NCBI RefSeq assembly: GCF_015207265.1
Contig: NZ_JADEXE010000022.1
Location: 1 to 40,890 of the forward strand
Source: Nodosilinea sp. LEGE 07298
Lineage (GTDB): Bacteria > Cyanobacteriota > Cyanobacteriia > Phormidesmidales > Phormidesmidaceae
DNA: 40,890 bases
Direction of reading: 5' to 3'
Shown one piece after another: positions 1 through 9,120 of the stretch. Each line of letters opens with the position of its first letter. The first letter of the stretch is position 1. Under the pieces are notes generated by a model that made no database searches, had not been told where the DNA came from, and saw only the letters and a program-made list of their open reading frames with translations. The position numbers and the translations under genes were made by a program.

Positions 1-2
1 CG

Positions 3-1322
3 CCCCCAAACCCTGCTCAGCCTCAGCCGCCCACGCCCACTTCAGAGTCAAGTCATGATTTAGGCAATGGCGCTGACGCGGCGATCGGCAAGCTGGCCCC
101 TCGGCCTCACTCAGCTCCGTCAGCCACCGATAATGGGTCCAATAACTCGGCTGAAACGCAGGCTCAGCGCCTCGATCTCGACCCCTCCGACCCCACTAAT
201 GCTGGCCCCATTCTGGTTGACCCGGCGGTGACCTCGGCCAGCGCGATCACCATCGTATCGGTGGCTGTCATCGGGCTGGGGCTGGTTACGGGCAGTTTTT
301 GGCTCACCCTGGCCGGGTCGCTGGTGGCCACGCTGGTCTCCCTGCGGCTGATGTGGCCCTTTTTTCAGGAGGTGCTGGGGGAACTGTCGCCTCGGCAGCA
401 GTCGCTGCTGATCGCCATTCCGGGCGTGCTGATTGGCATCCTTGGGCTGATGAACATCACCGGCATCAACCGCGCCATTTTGACCTGGGGACTGACCCTG
501 CGGTGGGATATTCTCGGTGCCCTGGGCGATTTTCTGGGGGCGATCGGGCAAATTTTTATTGCTTTTTTGGCCCTGTTTGTGGCCTGGCGGCAGTACGTTA
601 TTTCCCGTGATTTGACCCGCCAGCAAAACCTGATTACGCAGCAGCAAACCATTGACTCTTTCTTTCAGGGCATTTCAGATCTGGTGCTAGATGAGGAGGG
701 ACTGCTCGAAGACTGGCCCCAGGAGCGCATTATTGCCGAGGCCCGCACCGCCGCCATTTTGGGTAGTGTCGATGCTGGCGGCAAGGCTAAGGTGATTCGC
801 TTTTTGTCGCGCTCCAAGCTGCTCACCCCGCTGCGGCGCGACAATCGCCTGGGTCGTGCCATTCTAGACGGCCGGGGCGGCTACGAAGAAGACCGACTCA
901 ACGGCACCCGCGTGATCGATCTGGGGGCTATGCTGGCCGCTGCCAACCTGGCGGGCACCGATTTGCGCTGGGCCGACCTCAGCGAAAATAACCTGATTCG
1001 CGCCGATTTGCGCCGCGCCGATCTGGTCCGCACCAATTTTGCCAGGTCAATTTTGTACCAGGCCAACCTCGCCGGGGCCGACCTGATGGAGGCGCGGCTG
1101 TTCTACGGCAGCGTAGACACCGCCACCCCCCGCACCCGCACAGGCACCCCCGACTATGTGACCGGGGTCAACACGGGGGCCGTGGTCGAGGGGGCCAACC
1201 TGAGCGGCGTCTATCGCCTGTCTGAGGAGCAGCGCCGCTACGTCTGCGCCTGGGGTGGCGAGGGCACCCGCGCCACGATCCCCGGCGGCTGTGCCGATGT
1301 CCCTAACCGGCTGGGTCGCTAG
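3..1322 (+). CDS. Membrane pentapeptide-repeat protein (5'-truncated by the window edge)
   Basis: The reading frame is open from base 3 with no stop, so the true start lies upstream of the window; the internal GTG at 228 is not needed. The first ~70 visible residues are Pro/Ser/Asn-rich and probably disordered. Three hydrophobic segments follow (about 235-345, 400-470 and 520-600 nt), then a soluble stretch with a QQNLITQQQ-like linker. The pentapeptide A(N/D)LxxADLxx block lies at about 930-1100 nt (ANLAGTDLRWADL and following). The C-terminus ends with a conserved-looking CAWGGEGTRATIPGGC segment. This architecture (transmembrane helices, helical linker, short right-handed pentapeptide helix) recurs in cyanobacterial proteins of unknown function; a membrane scaffold role is only inference. 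The stop overlaps the convergent gene's stop by 4 nt. Confidence 0.85.
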   Translation, partial: PPNPAQPQPPTPTSESSHDLGNGADAAIGKLAPRPHSAPSATDNGSNNSAETQAQRLDLDPSDPTNAGPILVDPAVTSASAITIVSVAVIGLGLVTGSFWLTLAGSLVATLVSLRLMWPFFQEVLGELSPRQQSLLIAIPGVLIGILGLMNITGINRAILTWGLTLRWDILGALGDFLGAIGQIFIAFLALFVAWRQYVISRDLTRQQNLITQQQTIDSFFQGISDLVLDEEGLLEDWPQERIIAEARTAAILGSVDAGGKAKVIRFLSRSKLLTPLRRDNRLGRAILDGRGGYEEDRLNGTRVIDLGAMLAAANLAGTDLRWADLSENNLIRADLRRADLVRTNFARSILYQANLAGADLMEARLFYGSVDTATPRTRTGTPDYVTGVNTGAVVEGANLSGVYRLSEEQRRYVCAWGGEGTRATIPGGCADVPNRLGR

Positions 1323-2218
1323 CCAAACTCGGGAATGCTGCCCAGCTTGCGCACCGCGACCGCCACCTCCATGCCCAGGTAGTCGTCGGCATCGCCAAAC
1401 CACGATCCCGCCAGCGGAATGGCCTGGCCGGGGTGTCGCGCGATCGCCACCGCGATCAAATCAAACCCTTCAGTAATGCGGTTGGTGGGGTCATACACCA
1501 GCCAGCCAGCCCCCGGCAGATACACCTGTAGCCAGGCGTGGGTGGCCCCAGATCCGGTCATGCCCACATCGCCGCCGTCGAGGGCCGAGTCGTAGAGATA
1601 GCCCGACACAAACCGACAGGCAAACCCCAGCCGCCGCAGGGTTTCGATCATCAGCCAGGCGTAGTCGCGGCAGGTACCCGACTTCAGCCGCAGGGTTTCG
1701 CCGGGGGGCTGGGTGCCTTCTTCTTCGCGGCCTCGGTAGGTAAAGGTATCGCGAATGGTGTTCATGATCCGGTTCAGCACGTCGCTAGTAGCGTCGCGAT
1801 CGCCCCCCACAAAGTGCTTCGCCCAGGCCGCTACCGAGCCGTCGGGGTCTTCGGCGTGGGGCCGCAGGTAAACCGCCAGATCGGTCCATTCGTCGGGGGT
1901 GTACTGCACCGGCACTTCGTTGGCCCTGGCGTCGAGGGGAAAGTCTTCGATGCTGCGGGTGCCAAAATGTTCGCCCTGAAACCGGCAGGTCACAGACAGT
2001 TCCTGGGCGGGTTCCTTTACCTCAATCACAGCCACGTTGTTCGAGAGCGTATCGCTGACCCAGTGCACCCTGGCCGGTACATTGATGTCGAGAGAATAGC
2101 TCAACAACCGACCGCTGTAGCTGCCTCGGGGCAAAAATACGGCTCGGTGGGGGCCAAAGGTAACCGGCTTAGCGTAGCGGTAGCGGGTAACGTGCTCAAC
2201 TTCATAAATAACGGACAT
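1319..2218 (-). CDS. Transglutaminase-like cysteine protease family protein
   Basis: A 299-aa protein with the bacterial transglutaminase N-terminal beta-domain (residues ~1-90, beginning YEVEHVTRYRYAKPV) and a transglutaminase core. The expected triad is visible: Cys183 in SGTCRDYAWL, His227 in THAWLQVYLP and Asp243 in VYDPTN. Proteins of this family act as peptidases or amidases on unknown substrates; some form operons with circularly permuted ATP-grasp genes, but no such partner is visible here. Length is typical of the family (~270-300 aa). The start is an ATG at 2218 that gives the complete N-terminal domain. The gene is convergent with the pentapeptide gene, and the two stop codons share the palindrome CTAG. 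Family assignment is firm; the substrate is unknown. Confidence 0.9.
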   Translation of the reverse strand: MSVIYEVEHVTRYRYAKPVTFGPHRAVFLPRGSYSGRLLSYSLDINVPARVHWVSDTLSNNVAVIEVKEPAQELSVTCRFQGEHFGTRSIEDFPLDARANEVPVQYTPDEWTDLAVYLRPHAEDPDGSVAAWAKHFVGGDRDATSDVLNRIMNTIRDTFTYRGREEEGTQPPGETLRLKSGTCRDYAWLMIETLRRLGFACRFVSGYLYDSALDGGDVGMTGSGATHAWLQVYLPGAGWLVYDPTNRITEGFDLIAVAIARHPGQAIPLAGSWFGDADDYLGMEVAVAVRKLGSIPEFG

Positions 2219-2658
2219 AGGGGCAGTCCTAATGTGCAGGCTCCATTCTTTTTACTATGGGCGGCTGTCTAACGGTGCAATTGGTTTGGCAACGTAGTTG
2301 GTTTGATACTGAATCCGCCTTGGCTAGCCCTGGCTAAGCTAGTAGACAGCGGCATAAGTGTGGCGACTATTGCCAATCGCGAGGGAGCAGGGGAGCGAGA
2401 GAGCCAAGCGAGCCGGAATAGTGGACTTATTTCAGCCTTCGAGTACTGGGCAAACACCGTTTGCCCCTACGCAAGCCGCCTGTTTGGACTCGGGGTTATG
2501 CGATTCGGATTTGCTATGACAAGGTCAGTTGGGGAGCCTGTGCCGCGACGACTCGGGATCAAGCAGGCTCGTAGCCCAGGCCCGCTCCGGCACAAAAGGA
2601 TTAACTTTTGTAAGATCTCCCCAGGCACCCTTTGCACAGCGGGAGACGCAGCGACGGC
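2219..2658. other. Intergenic region, divergent between transglutaminase and ABC transporter genes
   Basis: About 440 bp containing the upstream regions of two divergent genes. No convincing gene, RNA or operator was seen. The open frame across this stretch has unremarkable composition and no recognisable protein motif. A GGGAGA purine tract at 2641-2646 is the only candidate ribosome-binding sequence for the transporter. Confidence 0.5.
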
Positions 2659-4482
2659 ATGGAACGATTCAACCTGACGGGGTTCAAACGGTTTTGGGCG
2701 ATCGCAAAATCGTACTGGTTTGGCGACGAAAAGTGGAAAGCCAGGGGCCTGCTGCTGCTGATTGCGGTATTTTTGCTGGGCTACACCGGCCTCAGCGTGG
2801 TGCTCAACAACAAGCGCGGCGTGCTGATTTCGGCCCTGTCGGCCAAAGACGAAGCCCGCTTCTGGGAAACGGTGCTGGTGTTCATTGGCGTGCTGGTGGC
2901 CTACGCGCCGCTGCTGGCGGGCTACGACTACCTGCAAAAGCGCCTGGGGCTAGAGTGGCGGCGCTGGCTGACCGGGCGGTTTGTGGGCGACTACTTTCGC
3001 GATCGCGCCTTTTACGACATTCAGCAGTTTCAGCCCGATATCGACAACCCCGACCAGCGCATCGCCGAAGACGTTAAGAACTTTACCCAGCAGTCCCTGG
3101 CGCTGCTGCTGGTGGTGGTCAGCTCGGTACTCCAGGTGATTGCCTTTAGCAGCGTGCTGTGGGGTATTTCAAAGTCGCTGGTGGGGTTTTTGGTGCTCTA
3201 CGCCGTGGTGGGCACCCTGGTCACGGTGCTGGTGTTTGGTCAGCCCCTGGTGCGGCTCAACTTTGAGCAGCTCAAGCGGGAGGCCAACTTTCGCTTTAGC
3301 CTGGTGCGCATTCGCGAAAATGCCGAGGCGATCGCCTTCTACCGGGGCGAAGCCCAGGAGGCCAACCAGGTCAACAATCGCTTTATGGCCGCCTTCGAAA
3401 ACTTCAAGCGGCTGATTATCTGGGAACTCAACCTCAACGTGTTGACCAACGCCTACGAGTTCATTCCCTTTGTGCTGCCTGCAATCGTCGTTGCCCCCGC
3501 CGTGTTTGCGGGCGATCTTGAAGTCGGCAAAGTCTCCGAGGCCCAGGGGGCGTTTGTGCGGGTGTTCTTTTCGCTTAACGTGGTGGTGGCTCGGTTCTCA
3601 GAACTGACCTCCTTTGGGGCCGGTATCGACCGCCTCTACGGCTTTGCCGAAGCGCTCAACCACGGCGAGATCGAATCCACCAAACTAGTCGATTCTAAGA
3701 ATAAGGACGCTGCAAAGGCAGAGACCGCCAAAACGGAGTCCGAGTCTGAAGGTACTGCGCCTGAACTCACCGGGCTAGAAGATACTGAGCCGGAGACTGC
3801 CGACCAGCCCAAAATCGCGATCGCAACCGCCGACTCCCTGGCGCTGGACAACTTTACGCTGCAAACCCCCAACTACCAGCGCACTCTGGTCGAAAATCTC
3901 TCCATAGCGGTGCCCGATCAGAGCGGGCTGCTGATTGTGGGGCCGAGCGGCTGCGGCAAGAGCTCGCTGCTGAGGGCGATCGCGGGCCTGTGGCAATCCG
4001 GCAGCGGTACCATCCACCGCCCTGACCTCGACAATATTTTGTTCTTGCCCCAAAAGCCCTACATGGTTCTCGGCTCCCTGCGGGATCAGCTGCTCTACCC
4101 CCACACCCGCCAGGACGTAGACGATACCGCCCTGCAAGCCGCCTTAGAAAAGGTGAACTTGGCCGATTTAGCCGATCGCTTTGGCGGCTTTGACGCCGTT
4201 AAAGAATGGGGTGCCGTGCTGTCCTTGGGCGAACAGCAGCGCCTCACCTTTGCCCGCATTCTGCTCAATCAGCCCAAGTTCGCTATCCTCGACGAGGCCA
4301 CCAGCGCCCTCGATCTGGCCAATGAAGCCCAACTCTACGAGCATCTGCGCCACACCGGCACCACCTTTGTCAGCGTAGGCCACCGTGAGTCGCTGCACGA
4401 CTACCACCAAACCACTCTCGAACTGGGCGAAGACCACACCTGGATAATAAAATCTCCCGACCTGGCTGTAGCAAATTCCTAA
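2659..4482 (+). CDS. ABC half-transporter, permease fused to ATPase (ABCD/YddA-like)
   Basis: A 607-aa fusion of a membrane domain (PF06472/SbmA-like type) and an ABC ATPase. I chose the ATG at 2659 (MERFNLTGF) over an in-frame TTG at 2632 because a GGGAGA tract precedes it and homologues start near here. Hydrophobic segments lie at about residues 29-47, 70-88, 146-166, 174-194 and 267-284. The family-typical IDNPDQRIAED and RENAEAIAFYRGE motifs occur between them. The ATPase carries Walker A (GPSGCGKSS, 428-436), Q-loop Gln465, signature LSLGEQQ (521-527), Walker B (FAILDEA, 541-547) and H-loop His575, so it should hydrolyse ATP. A linker rich in Glu/Thr/Ala (~336-391) separates the domains. 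Substrate unknown; homologues are linked variously to cobalamin, peptides or acyl-CoA. It probably acts as a homodimer in the plasma membrane. Confidence 0.9.
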   Translation: MERFNLTGFKRFWAIAKSYWFGDEKWKARGLLLLIAVFLLGYTGLSVVLNNKRGVLISALSAKDEARFWETVLVFIGVLVAYAPLLAGYDYLQKRLGLEWRRWLTGRFVGDYFRDRAFYDIQQFQPDIDNPDQRIAEDVKNFTQQSLALLLVVVSSVLQVIAFSSVLWGISKSLVGFLVLYAVVGTLVTVLVFGQPLVRLNFEQLKREANFRFSLVRIRENAEAIAFYRGEAQEANQVNNRFMAAFENFKRLIIWELNLNVLTNAYEFIPFVLPAIVVAPAVFAGDLEVGKVSEAQGAFVRVFFSLNVVVARFSELTSFGAGIDRLYGFAEALNHGEIESTKLVDSKNKDAAKAETAKTESESEGTAPELTGLEDTEPETADQPKIAIATADSLALDNFTLQTPNYQRTLVENLSIAVPDQSGLLIVGPSGCGKSSLLRAIAGLWQSGSGTIHRPDLDNILFLPQKPYMVLGSLRDQLLYPHTRQDVDDTALQAALEKVNLADLADRFGGFDAVKEWGAVLSLGEQQRLTFARILLNQPKFAILDEATSALDLANEAQLYEHLRHTGTTFVSVGHRESLHDYHQTTLELGEDHTWIIKSPDLAVANS

Positions 4483-4853
4483 GCTTGGGTGAAATTGCCG
4501 TCCAGAATGGCAATTTAGTGGTGACAGCTACCGATTGACCTGGGGTTAGTGCTTACCCTAGGGCGATGTGCATTTACCTACGGTTGCCTCAGCCTGTGAT
4601 CTCATTGGCAGACTTTGCCCTAGGAGGCACAAGTTTTCAAGTTTTCACAATCTACAGAAAGCTTTCCCAGCCTACTTTTTTGGCTGTAGGGCGACTGATA
4701 GAGATTCGATTTATGGTTGAAAAGAGGCGTATTTGTGATGGAGGTGGTTAAGATGGACGAATTAAGAAAGCAGAAAATAAGTACCCCGGTCAACATCTTA
4801 AGAATTAATTAATTTTTAGGTTACAATTTCTATGGGTAACGAGGAGTGTCGTT
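4483..4853. other. Intergenic region with probable promoter of the DUF1815 gene
   Basis: About 370 bp, noticeably AT-richer in its second half. A possible -10 element TACAAT lies at 4822-4827, 27 bp before the DUF1815 start, and a clear ribosome-binding GAGGAG lies at 4841-4846. A 25-codon open frame (ATG 4738) is present but has no supporting signals. No hairpin terminator was recognised behind the ABC transporter. Confidence 0.45.
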
Positions 4854-5198
4854 ATGTTTGTCCGATTAGCCGAGCAGCACCGTCAATTTGTCAGGGATCT
4901 GGTCATGAACCTGCAAGCGCTGGCCACAGTGCTTGAGGATATGGGCTATCTCGCATCCTGCTACACCTGCGGTGGTCAGCTCAATAGTGCGTCCTTCATG
5001 GTGAGCCTAGGCGATGATCACCTGATTCGCTTTTTGGTGTCCGACTACGGCATCACCTGGACTGAAATGCGCGACGATCGCGAGCTGATGAAGCTGGAAG
5101 GGGCGGAGGCCATTCACCAGCTGCAAGAACTGGCCAACCTGGTCAAGTTCCGCATTCAGCCAATGGGCTCTCAGCAGCCAGTATCCACCAAAGCCTAA
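4854..5198 (+). CDS. DUF1815 family protein
   Basis: A 114-aa soluble protein closely matching the cyanobacterial DUF1815 family, which I recognise from the segments YLASCYTCGGQ, SFMVSLGDDHLIRFLVSDYGITW and LMKLEGAEAIHQLQELANLVKF. The start ATG sits 7 nt after a strong GAGGAG ribosome-binding site. Two cysteines in CYTCGG could bind metal or form a disulfide, but no function is established for the family that I know of. The family appears confined to cyanobacteria, so its presence supports the host assignment. It seems to be a single-gene unit, convergent with lysC. Confidence 0.88.
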   Translation: MFVRLAEQHRQFVRDLVMNLQALATVLEDMGYLASCYTCGGQLNSASFMVSLGDDHLIRFLVSDYGITWTEMRDDRELMKLEGAEAIHQLQELANLVKFRIQPMGSQQPVSTKA

Positions 5199-5261
5199 TG
5201 CGGTAGACCGATCCCGCAAATCTGGCGCGATCGCTAGCGCAATATAGCTCAACAACAATAC

Positions 5262-5277
5262 TTCCCCTTTTGGGGAA
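5262..5277. terminator. Short hairpin between convergent genes
   Basis: A perfect 6-bp stem TTCCCC/GGGGAA with a TTTT loop lies between the DUF1815 gene (+) and lysC (-). It is flanked by short A/T runs on both sides, so it could act weakly in both directions. The stem is short, so confidence is low. Confidence 0.35.
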
Positions 5278-5358
5278 AATGGCACCGGTAGTTACCAGCG
5301 GTGTTTTTTGGTTGGTTAGCCGTCCTTCAGCCTCTAGCGAACGGCTAGCGTGCATCTT

Positions 5359-7167
5359 CTAGGCGGGCACCACTGTACGCTTGAGCCCGGCCAGGCCAAA
5401 AGCATTGTGCACCGCTCGTAGGGCCGTAACGCCCTCCGCCTCGGCCACCACGCAGCTAATTTTGATCTCTGAGGTGGCAATCATTTGCAGATTGATCCCC
5501 TGCTCTGAGAGGGCCTTAAACATACGGGCGGCCACACCGGGGGCGTAGATCATGCCAGTGCCCACGACGCTGACCTTGGCGATCGCCTCATCCACCGCCA
5601 CGTCCCCAAAGCCCAGTTCGGCGGCGGCAGACTCGACTACGGCCTTAGCGGTTTGGGCATCGGCCTGGGCGACGGTGAAAGCGATGTCGCGGGTGGCTTG
5701 GCCGTTGACCAGGCGGCAGCGCTGCGACTGAATAATCATATCGACGCTGACGCCGTGGGTGGCCAGCAGCTGAAAGATTTTGGCCGCCATACCGGGGCGA
5801 TCGGGCACATGGCGAATGGCGACGCGGGCCTGCTTGATGTCGAGGGCGGCCCCGCGCACCTCTGGAGCGGGATCGCTAGTCGTAGGCACGCCCTGGGGCA
5901 TGGGCGATGAGGTGACTTCAAAGGCCTGGCAGAGGACGGCAATGGCGCGATCGCAATCATCTATATCAATCGTGCAGCTAACTTTCACCTCCGACGTCGA
6001 AATCAGCTGAAGATTGATCCCCGCCGCCGCCAGCGACGAGAACATGTTGGCGGCCACCCCCGGACGGCCAATCATGCCTGCCCCAGCGATGCTGATTTTA
6101 GCCATCCGCTGGTCGACCATCACCTCGGCCTGGGTGGTGTCGGTGGGGTTGCTGCGCAGGGCGGGACCAATCGCCTCAGCTACCGCCTCGGCCCTGGCCA
6201 AATTCGCCTTCACCATTGTGAAAGCGATGTCGTTAGTGTTGCCCTCGTGGATCGACTGAATGATTAAATCGACATTCAGCGTCTGGGTGGCCAGTTCGCC
6301 AAACAGCCGGGCGGCAATACCGGGGCGATCGGGAATGCGCAGCAGCGCCACCTTGGCCTGGTCGGTGTCAAACTCGACGGCATCTACCGGGTGAGCCAGC
6401 TCCAGCCCCTCCAAGGGTCGCGGCTGAGGTCGGGGAGAAATCACGCGGGTGCCGGGTTCATCGGTCCAGCTCGATCGCACTACCAAAGTCACGCCATAGT
6501 TGCGGGCAATTTCTACCGCCCGAGGGTGCAGCACCTTAGCCCCCAAACTGGCCAGTTCCAGCATTTCGTCGCTGGTAATCTCCTCCATCAGCTGGGCTTC
6601 GGGCACCAGGCGCGGGTCGGTGGTCAAAATGCCGGGCACGTCGGTGTAGATTTCGCACTTTTCCGCCGCCAGGGCTGCCGCCAGGGCCACCGCCGAGGTA
6701 TCAGAGCCGCCCCGGCCCAGGGTAGTAATTTCTAAGTCGGAGGTCTGGCTAATGCCCTGAAACCCCGCCACCACAATTACCTTGCCTTCGTTCAGGTGGC
6801 GCTGTAGGCGATCGGTTTTGATCTTCAGAATGCGGGCGCGAGTGTGCTCGGCCTCAGTGACAATACCCACTTGAGCCCCAGTCAGCGAAATCGCCTCCTG
6901 CCCCTGAGCATGCAGGGCCATCGTCAGTAGCGCAATGGAGACCTGCTCGCCGGTCGACAACAGCATATCCATCTCGCGGCGGCTGGGTTGATTGGTAATG
7001 TCGGTCGCTAGCTTCACCAGGCCGTCGGTGGTCTTGCCCATGGCCGACACCACCACCACCACCGAGTTACCCGCCTCTACCGTGGCCTTCACCCGCTGAG
7101 CGACCGCCTGAATGCGCTCCACGGTGCCAACGGAGGTGCCCCCATATTTTTGTACGATCAGCGCCAT
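5359..7167 (-). CDS. lysC: Aspartate kinase with four ACT repeats
   Basis: A 602-aa enzyme that phosphorylates L-aspartate to aspartyl-4-phosphate, the first step towards Lys, Thr, Met and Ile. The N-terminus has the kinase motif [10 protein letters not shown] (residues ~5-14), and the amino-acid kinase fold continues to about residue 235, including [16 protein letters not shown]. The C-terminal half has two tandem pairs of ACT domains with repeated signatures ([35 protein letters not shown], and INLQLIS/INLQMIA). The four-ACT layout is typical of cyanobacterial aspartate kinases and mediates feedback inhibition by Lys and/or Thr. Start: ATG at 7167, with GGGAGG upstream. It is divergent from the NADH dehydrogenase gene. 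High confidence. Confidence 0.96.
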   Translation of the reverse strand: MALIVQKYGGTSVGTVERIQAVAQRVKATVEAGNSVVVVVSAMGKTTDGLVKLATDITNQPSRREMDMLLSTGEQVSIALLTMALHAQGQEAISLTGAQVGIVTEAEHTRARILKIKTDRLQRHLNEGKVIVVAGFQGISQTSDLEITTLGRGGSDTSAVALAAALAAEKCEIYTDVPGILTTDPRLVPEAQLMEEITSDEMLELASLGAKVLHPRAVEIARNYGVTLVVRSSWTDEPGTRVISPRPQPRPLEGLELAHPVDAVEFDTDQAKVALLRIPDRPGIAARLFGELATQTLNVDLIIQSIHEGNTNDIAFTMVKANLARAEAVAEAIGPALRSNPTDTTQAEVMVDQRMAKISIAGAGMIGRPGVAANMFSSLAAAGINLQLISTSEVKVSCTIDIDDCDRAIAVLCQAFEVTSSPMPQGVPTTSDPAPEVRGAALDIKQARVAIRHVPDRPGMAAKIFQLLATHGVSVDMIIQSQRCRLVNGQATRDIAFTVAQADAQTAKAVVESAAAELGFGDVAVDEAIAKVSVVGTGMIYAPGVAARMFKALSEQGINLQMIATSEIKISCVVAEAEGVTALRAVHNAFGLAGLKRTVVPA

Positions 7168-7525
7168 GGTTTATTGTTGCCTCCCTGCAAGGGTCAAGTA
7201 CCTCCCCTACGGGCATCGCGGCCTGGCCATGCCCTAGTCCTGGGGAAACTAGACTGGGGTAAACGTTGCTCCAAATTTTAGTCTCATACCATCACTCCAG
7301 AGCACTGACCTGGGCCATTTCATGGCGAAGGATTGTTGGATTGGGGTATTAAAACCAGACCTTTCACTTTAGCAGCCTAGCCCCTACCAATGACACCCCT
7401 CAAGACCGTCTTGGCTTAATCTTGGTTAGGTCTTGGCTTAGCCAAAGGGATATAGCACAGCGCACAGTATTTAGCGGTATTCTGCTTTATAACGAAAAGT
7501 AACAACCTGCTCTCCCAGTACTGTC
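7168..7525. other. Divergent intergenic region, lysC / type II NADH dehydrogenase
   Basis: About 360 bp holding both promoters. The notable content is a set of three 11-bp phased repeats (7409-7441, listed separately) and a possible -10 TATAAC at 7488-7493 for the rightward gene. No open frame or RNA gene was seen. Confidence 0.5.
7409..7441. promoter_or_regulatory. Three 11-bp tandem repeats, possible Pho-box/OmpR-type operator
   Basis: Three contiguous 11-mers, TCTTGGCTTAA, TCTTGGTTAGG and TCTTGGCTTAG, sit about 85 bp before the NADH dehydrogenase start. On the opposite strand they read as CTAAGCC, CCTAACC and TTAAGCC, each followed by AAGA. Three octamers at 11-bp spacing is the layout of the cyanobacterial Pho box (CTTAACCT-like) and of OmpR/PhoB-family sites generally. 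Sequence agreement with the Pho box is only partial, so the regulator is uncertain. Confidence 0.5.
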
Positions 7526-8956
7526 ATGCAGACCGTCCCACCTCCACTCGACACCAGCGCCATGACCTCAGATACGGTCCTTGTTGAAAACCCCGCCGCC
7601 ACCGTTGAAGTGCCGCCGGTTACCCCTAGCAAACCCCAGGTGGTGATTATCGGGGGCGGCTTTGGCGGCCTCTATGCGGCCCAGCAGCTGGGTCGAGCCG
7701 ACGTAGAGGTAACTCTCATCGACAAGCGCAACTTTCACCTGTTTCAGCCGCTGCTGTACCAGGTAGCGATGGGCGGACTGTCGCCTGGAGACATTGCCTC
7801 ACCCCTGCGCGGCGTATTAAGCGCCCAAAAAAATACCCGAGTGCTGATGGGTGAAGTCACCGATATCAACCCCGATCAGCAGGCGGTTACCCTAAACGAT
7901 GGCCGCACCATTCCCTACGACAGCCTGATTGTAGCCACGGGCATGAGCCACTTCTACTTTGGCCGCGACGACTGGGCCGATGTTGCCCCCGGTCTCAAGA
8001 CCGTAGAAGACGCTCTGGAAATGCGGCGACGCATCTTTGCGGCTTTTGAGAAGGCCGAGAATACCACTGACCCAGACCTCAAAAAAAGCCTGTTGACCTT
8101 TGTCATTGTCGGCGGTGGCCCCACCGGAGTAGAGCTGGCCGGATCGCTGGCTGAGCTGGCTTACCACACACTGCGCAACGATTTTCGCCACATCGACACG
8201 ACTGCCACCCGCATTCTGCTGATTGAGGGGATGGATCGGGTGCTGCCGCCCTTCCCGCCTGAGCTATCGGCCCGCGCCCACGCCGATCTAGAGAAGATGG
8301 GAGTTGAGGTGCTGACCAAGTCGCTGGTGACTGATATTCAAGGCCATCAGATTACCCTCAGGCAGGGCGATCAGCTGACTGCCTTACAGGCGGGTACGGT
8401 GCTGTGGGCGGCGGGGGTGCGCGACCCTGGTATGGGCGGGTTGCTGGCCAATCGCACCGGGGCCGATCGCGATCGCTCTGGCCGAGTCATCGTTAGCAGC
8501 GACCTCAGCCTGCCGACCCACCCAAATATTTTTGTCGTCGGCGACCTGGCCCACTTTGCTCACCAGAGCGATGGCGCAGCCTCTCCGGAGGGGAATCGCC
8601 CCCTGCCCGGTGTTGCCCCTGTGGCTATGCAGGAGGGCAAGTACGTAGCCAAGCTGATTCAAAAGCGGCTCCAAAACGGAACGCTGCCCCCCTTCAAGTA
8701 CAAAGACGGCGGTAGCCTGGCGGTGATTGGTCGCCACGCCGCCGTGGTTAACCTGCCCTGGGCCAAGCTTACTGGCTTCCCAGCCTGGTTTGTGTGGCTG
8801 TTTGTGCACATTTTTTACCTAATTGAGTTTGACAACAAGCTGATGGTGATGACCCAGTGGGGGGCCAACTACCTGACCCGCAAGCAGGGGTCGCGACTGA
8901 TTACCGAAAAGGTGGTTGAAAAGGTTGAGGTCAGTCCTTCAGCCAGCTCTAGCTAG
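7526..8956 (+). CDS. Type II NAD(P)H dehydrogenase (non-proton-pumping, FAD)
   Basis: A 476-aa flavoprotein of the NDH-2/NDB family, passing electrons from NAD(P)H to the quinone pool at the membrane surface. The first dinucleotide fold GGGFGG (residues ~43-48) should bind FAD and the second, GGGPTGVELAG (~196-206), NAD(P)H. Other family motifs are LIVATGMSHFYFG and the C-terminal FAD segment NIFVVGDLAHF. A hydrophobic C-terminal stretch (WFVWLFVHIFYLIEF) fits membrane association. The ~35-residue Pro/Val-rich leader before the first fold may be an extension; the alternative ATG at 7562 would shorten it by 12 residues, and neither start has a clear ribosome-binding site. Cyanobacteria have NdbA, NdbB and NdbC, which I cannot tell apart here. 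The phased repeats at 7409-7441 may regulate it. Confidence 0.9.
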   Translation: MQTVPPPLDTSAMTSDTVLVENPAATVEVPPVTPSKPQVVIIGGGFGGLYAAQQLGRADVEVTLIDKRNFHLFQPLLYQVAMGGLSPGDIASPLRGVLSAQKNTRVLMGEVTDINPDQQAVTLNDGRTIPYDSLIVATGMSHFYFGRDDWADVAPGLKTVEDALEMRRRIFAAFEKAENTTDPDLKKSLLTFVIVGGGPTGVELAGSLAELAYHTLRNDFRHIDTTATRILLIEGMDRVLPPFPPELSARAHADLEKMGVEVLTKSLVTDIQGHQITLRQGDQLTALQAGTVLWAAGVRDPGMGGLLANRTGADRDRSGRVIVSSDLSLPTHPNIFVVGDLAHFAHQSDGAASPEGNRPLPGVAPVAMQEGKYVAKLIQKRLQNGTLPPFKYKDGGSLAVIGRHAAVVNLPWAKLTGFPAWFVWLFVHIFYLIEFDNKLMVMTQWGANYLTRKQGSRLITEKVVEKVEVSPSASSS

Positions 8957-8988
8957 CCATTACCAGCGACAGACAGTCGTAAAGTAGT

Positions 8989-9030
8989 GCGATCGGGCGT
9001 TGGGCAAGGGGCCTAGCGCCCGATCGCTTT
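8989..9030 (+). terminator. Hairpin terminator after NADH dehydrogenase
   Basis: A perfect 11-bp stem GCGATCGGGCG (8989-8999) / CGCCCGATCGC (9017-9027) with a 17-nt loop, followed by TTT. It begins 32 bp past the stop codon. Both arms contain a HIP1-like GCGATCG core, so the stem may have formed around HIP1 sites. Confidence 0.6.
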
Positions 9031-9120
9031 AAAGCCCGGTGCAGTTTGTCCTGGCTTACTTTCCTTATTTTCTAACCCCGCAGCCGCTAATGTTTTAGGG
9101 GTACCCTGCACAACTTTGTT

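Noticed and set aside
1538-2272. 244-codon plus-strand frame opposite the transglutaminase gene
   Set aside because: It is an antisense shadow of a clearly conserved gene with intact catalytic residues; its composition (Gly/His/Val-rich, no motifs) is that of a GC-driven mirror frame.
2303-2677. 124-codon plus-strand frame before the ABC transporter
   Set aside because: No recognisable motif, no ribosome-binding site, and it overlaps the start of the transporter gene in another frame.
4566-4751. 61-codon plus-strand frame in the gap before DUF1815
   Set aside because: No ribosome-binding site, no conserved pattern, and composition shifts within it; most likely chance.
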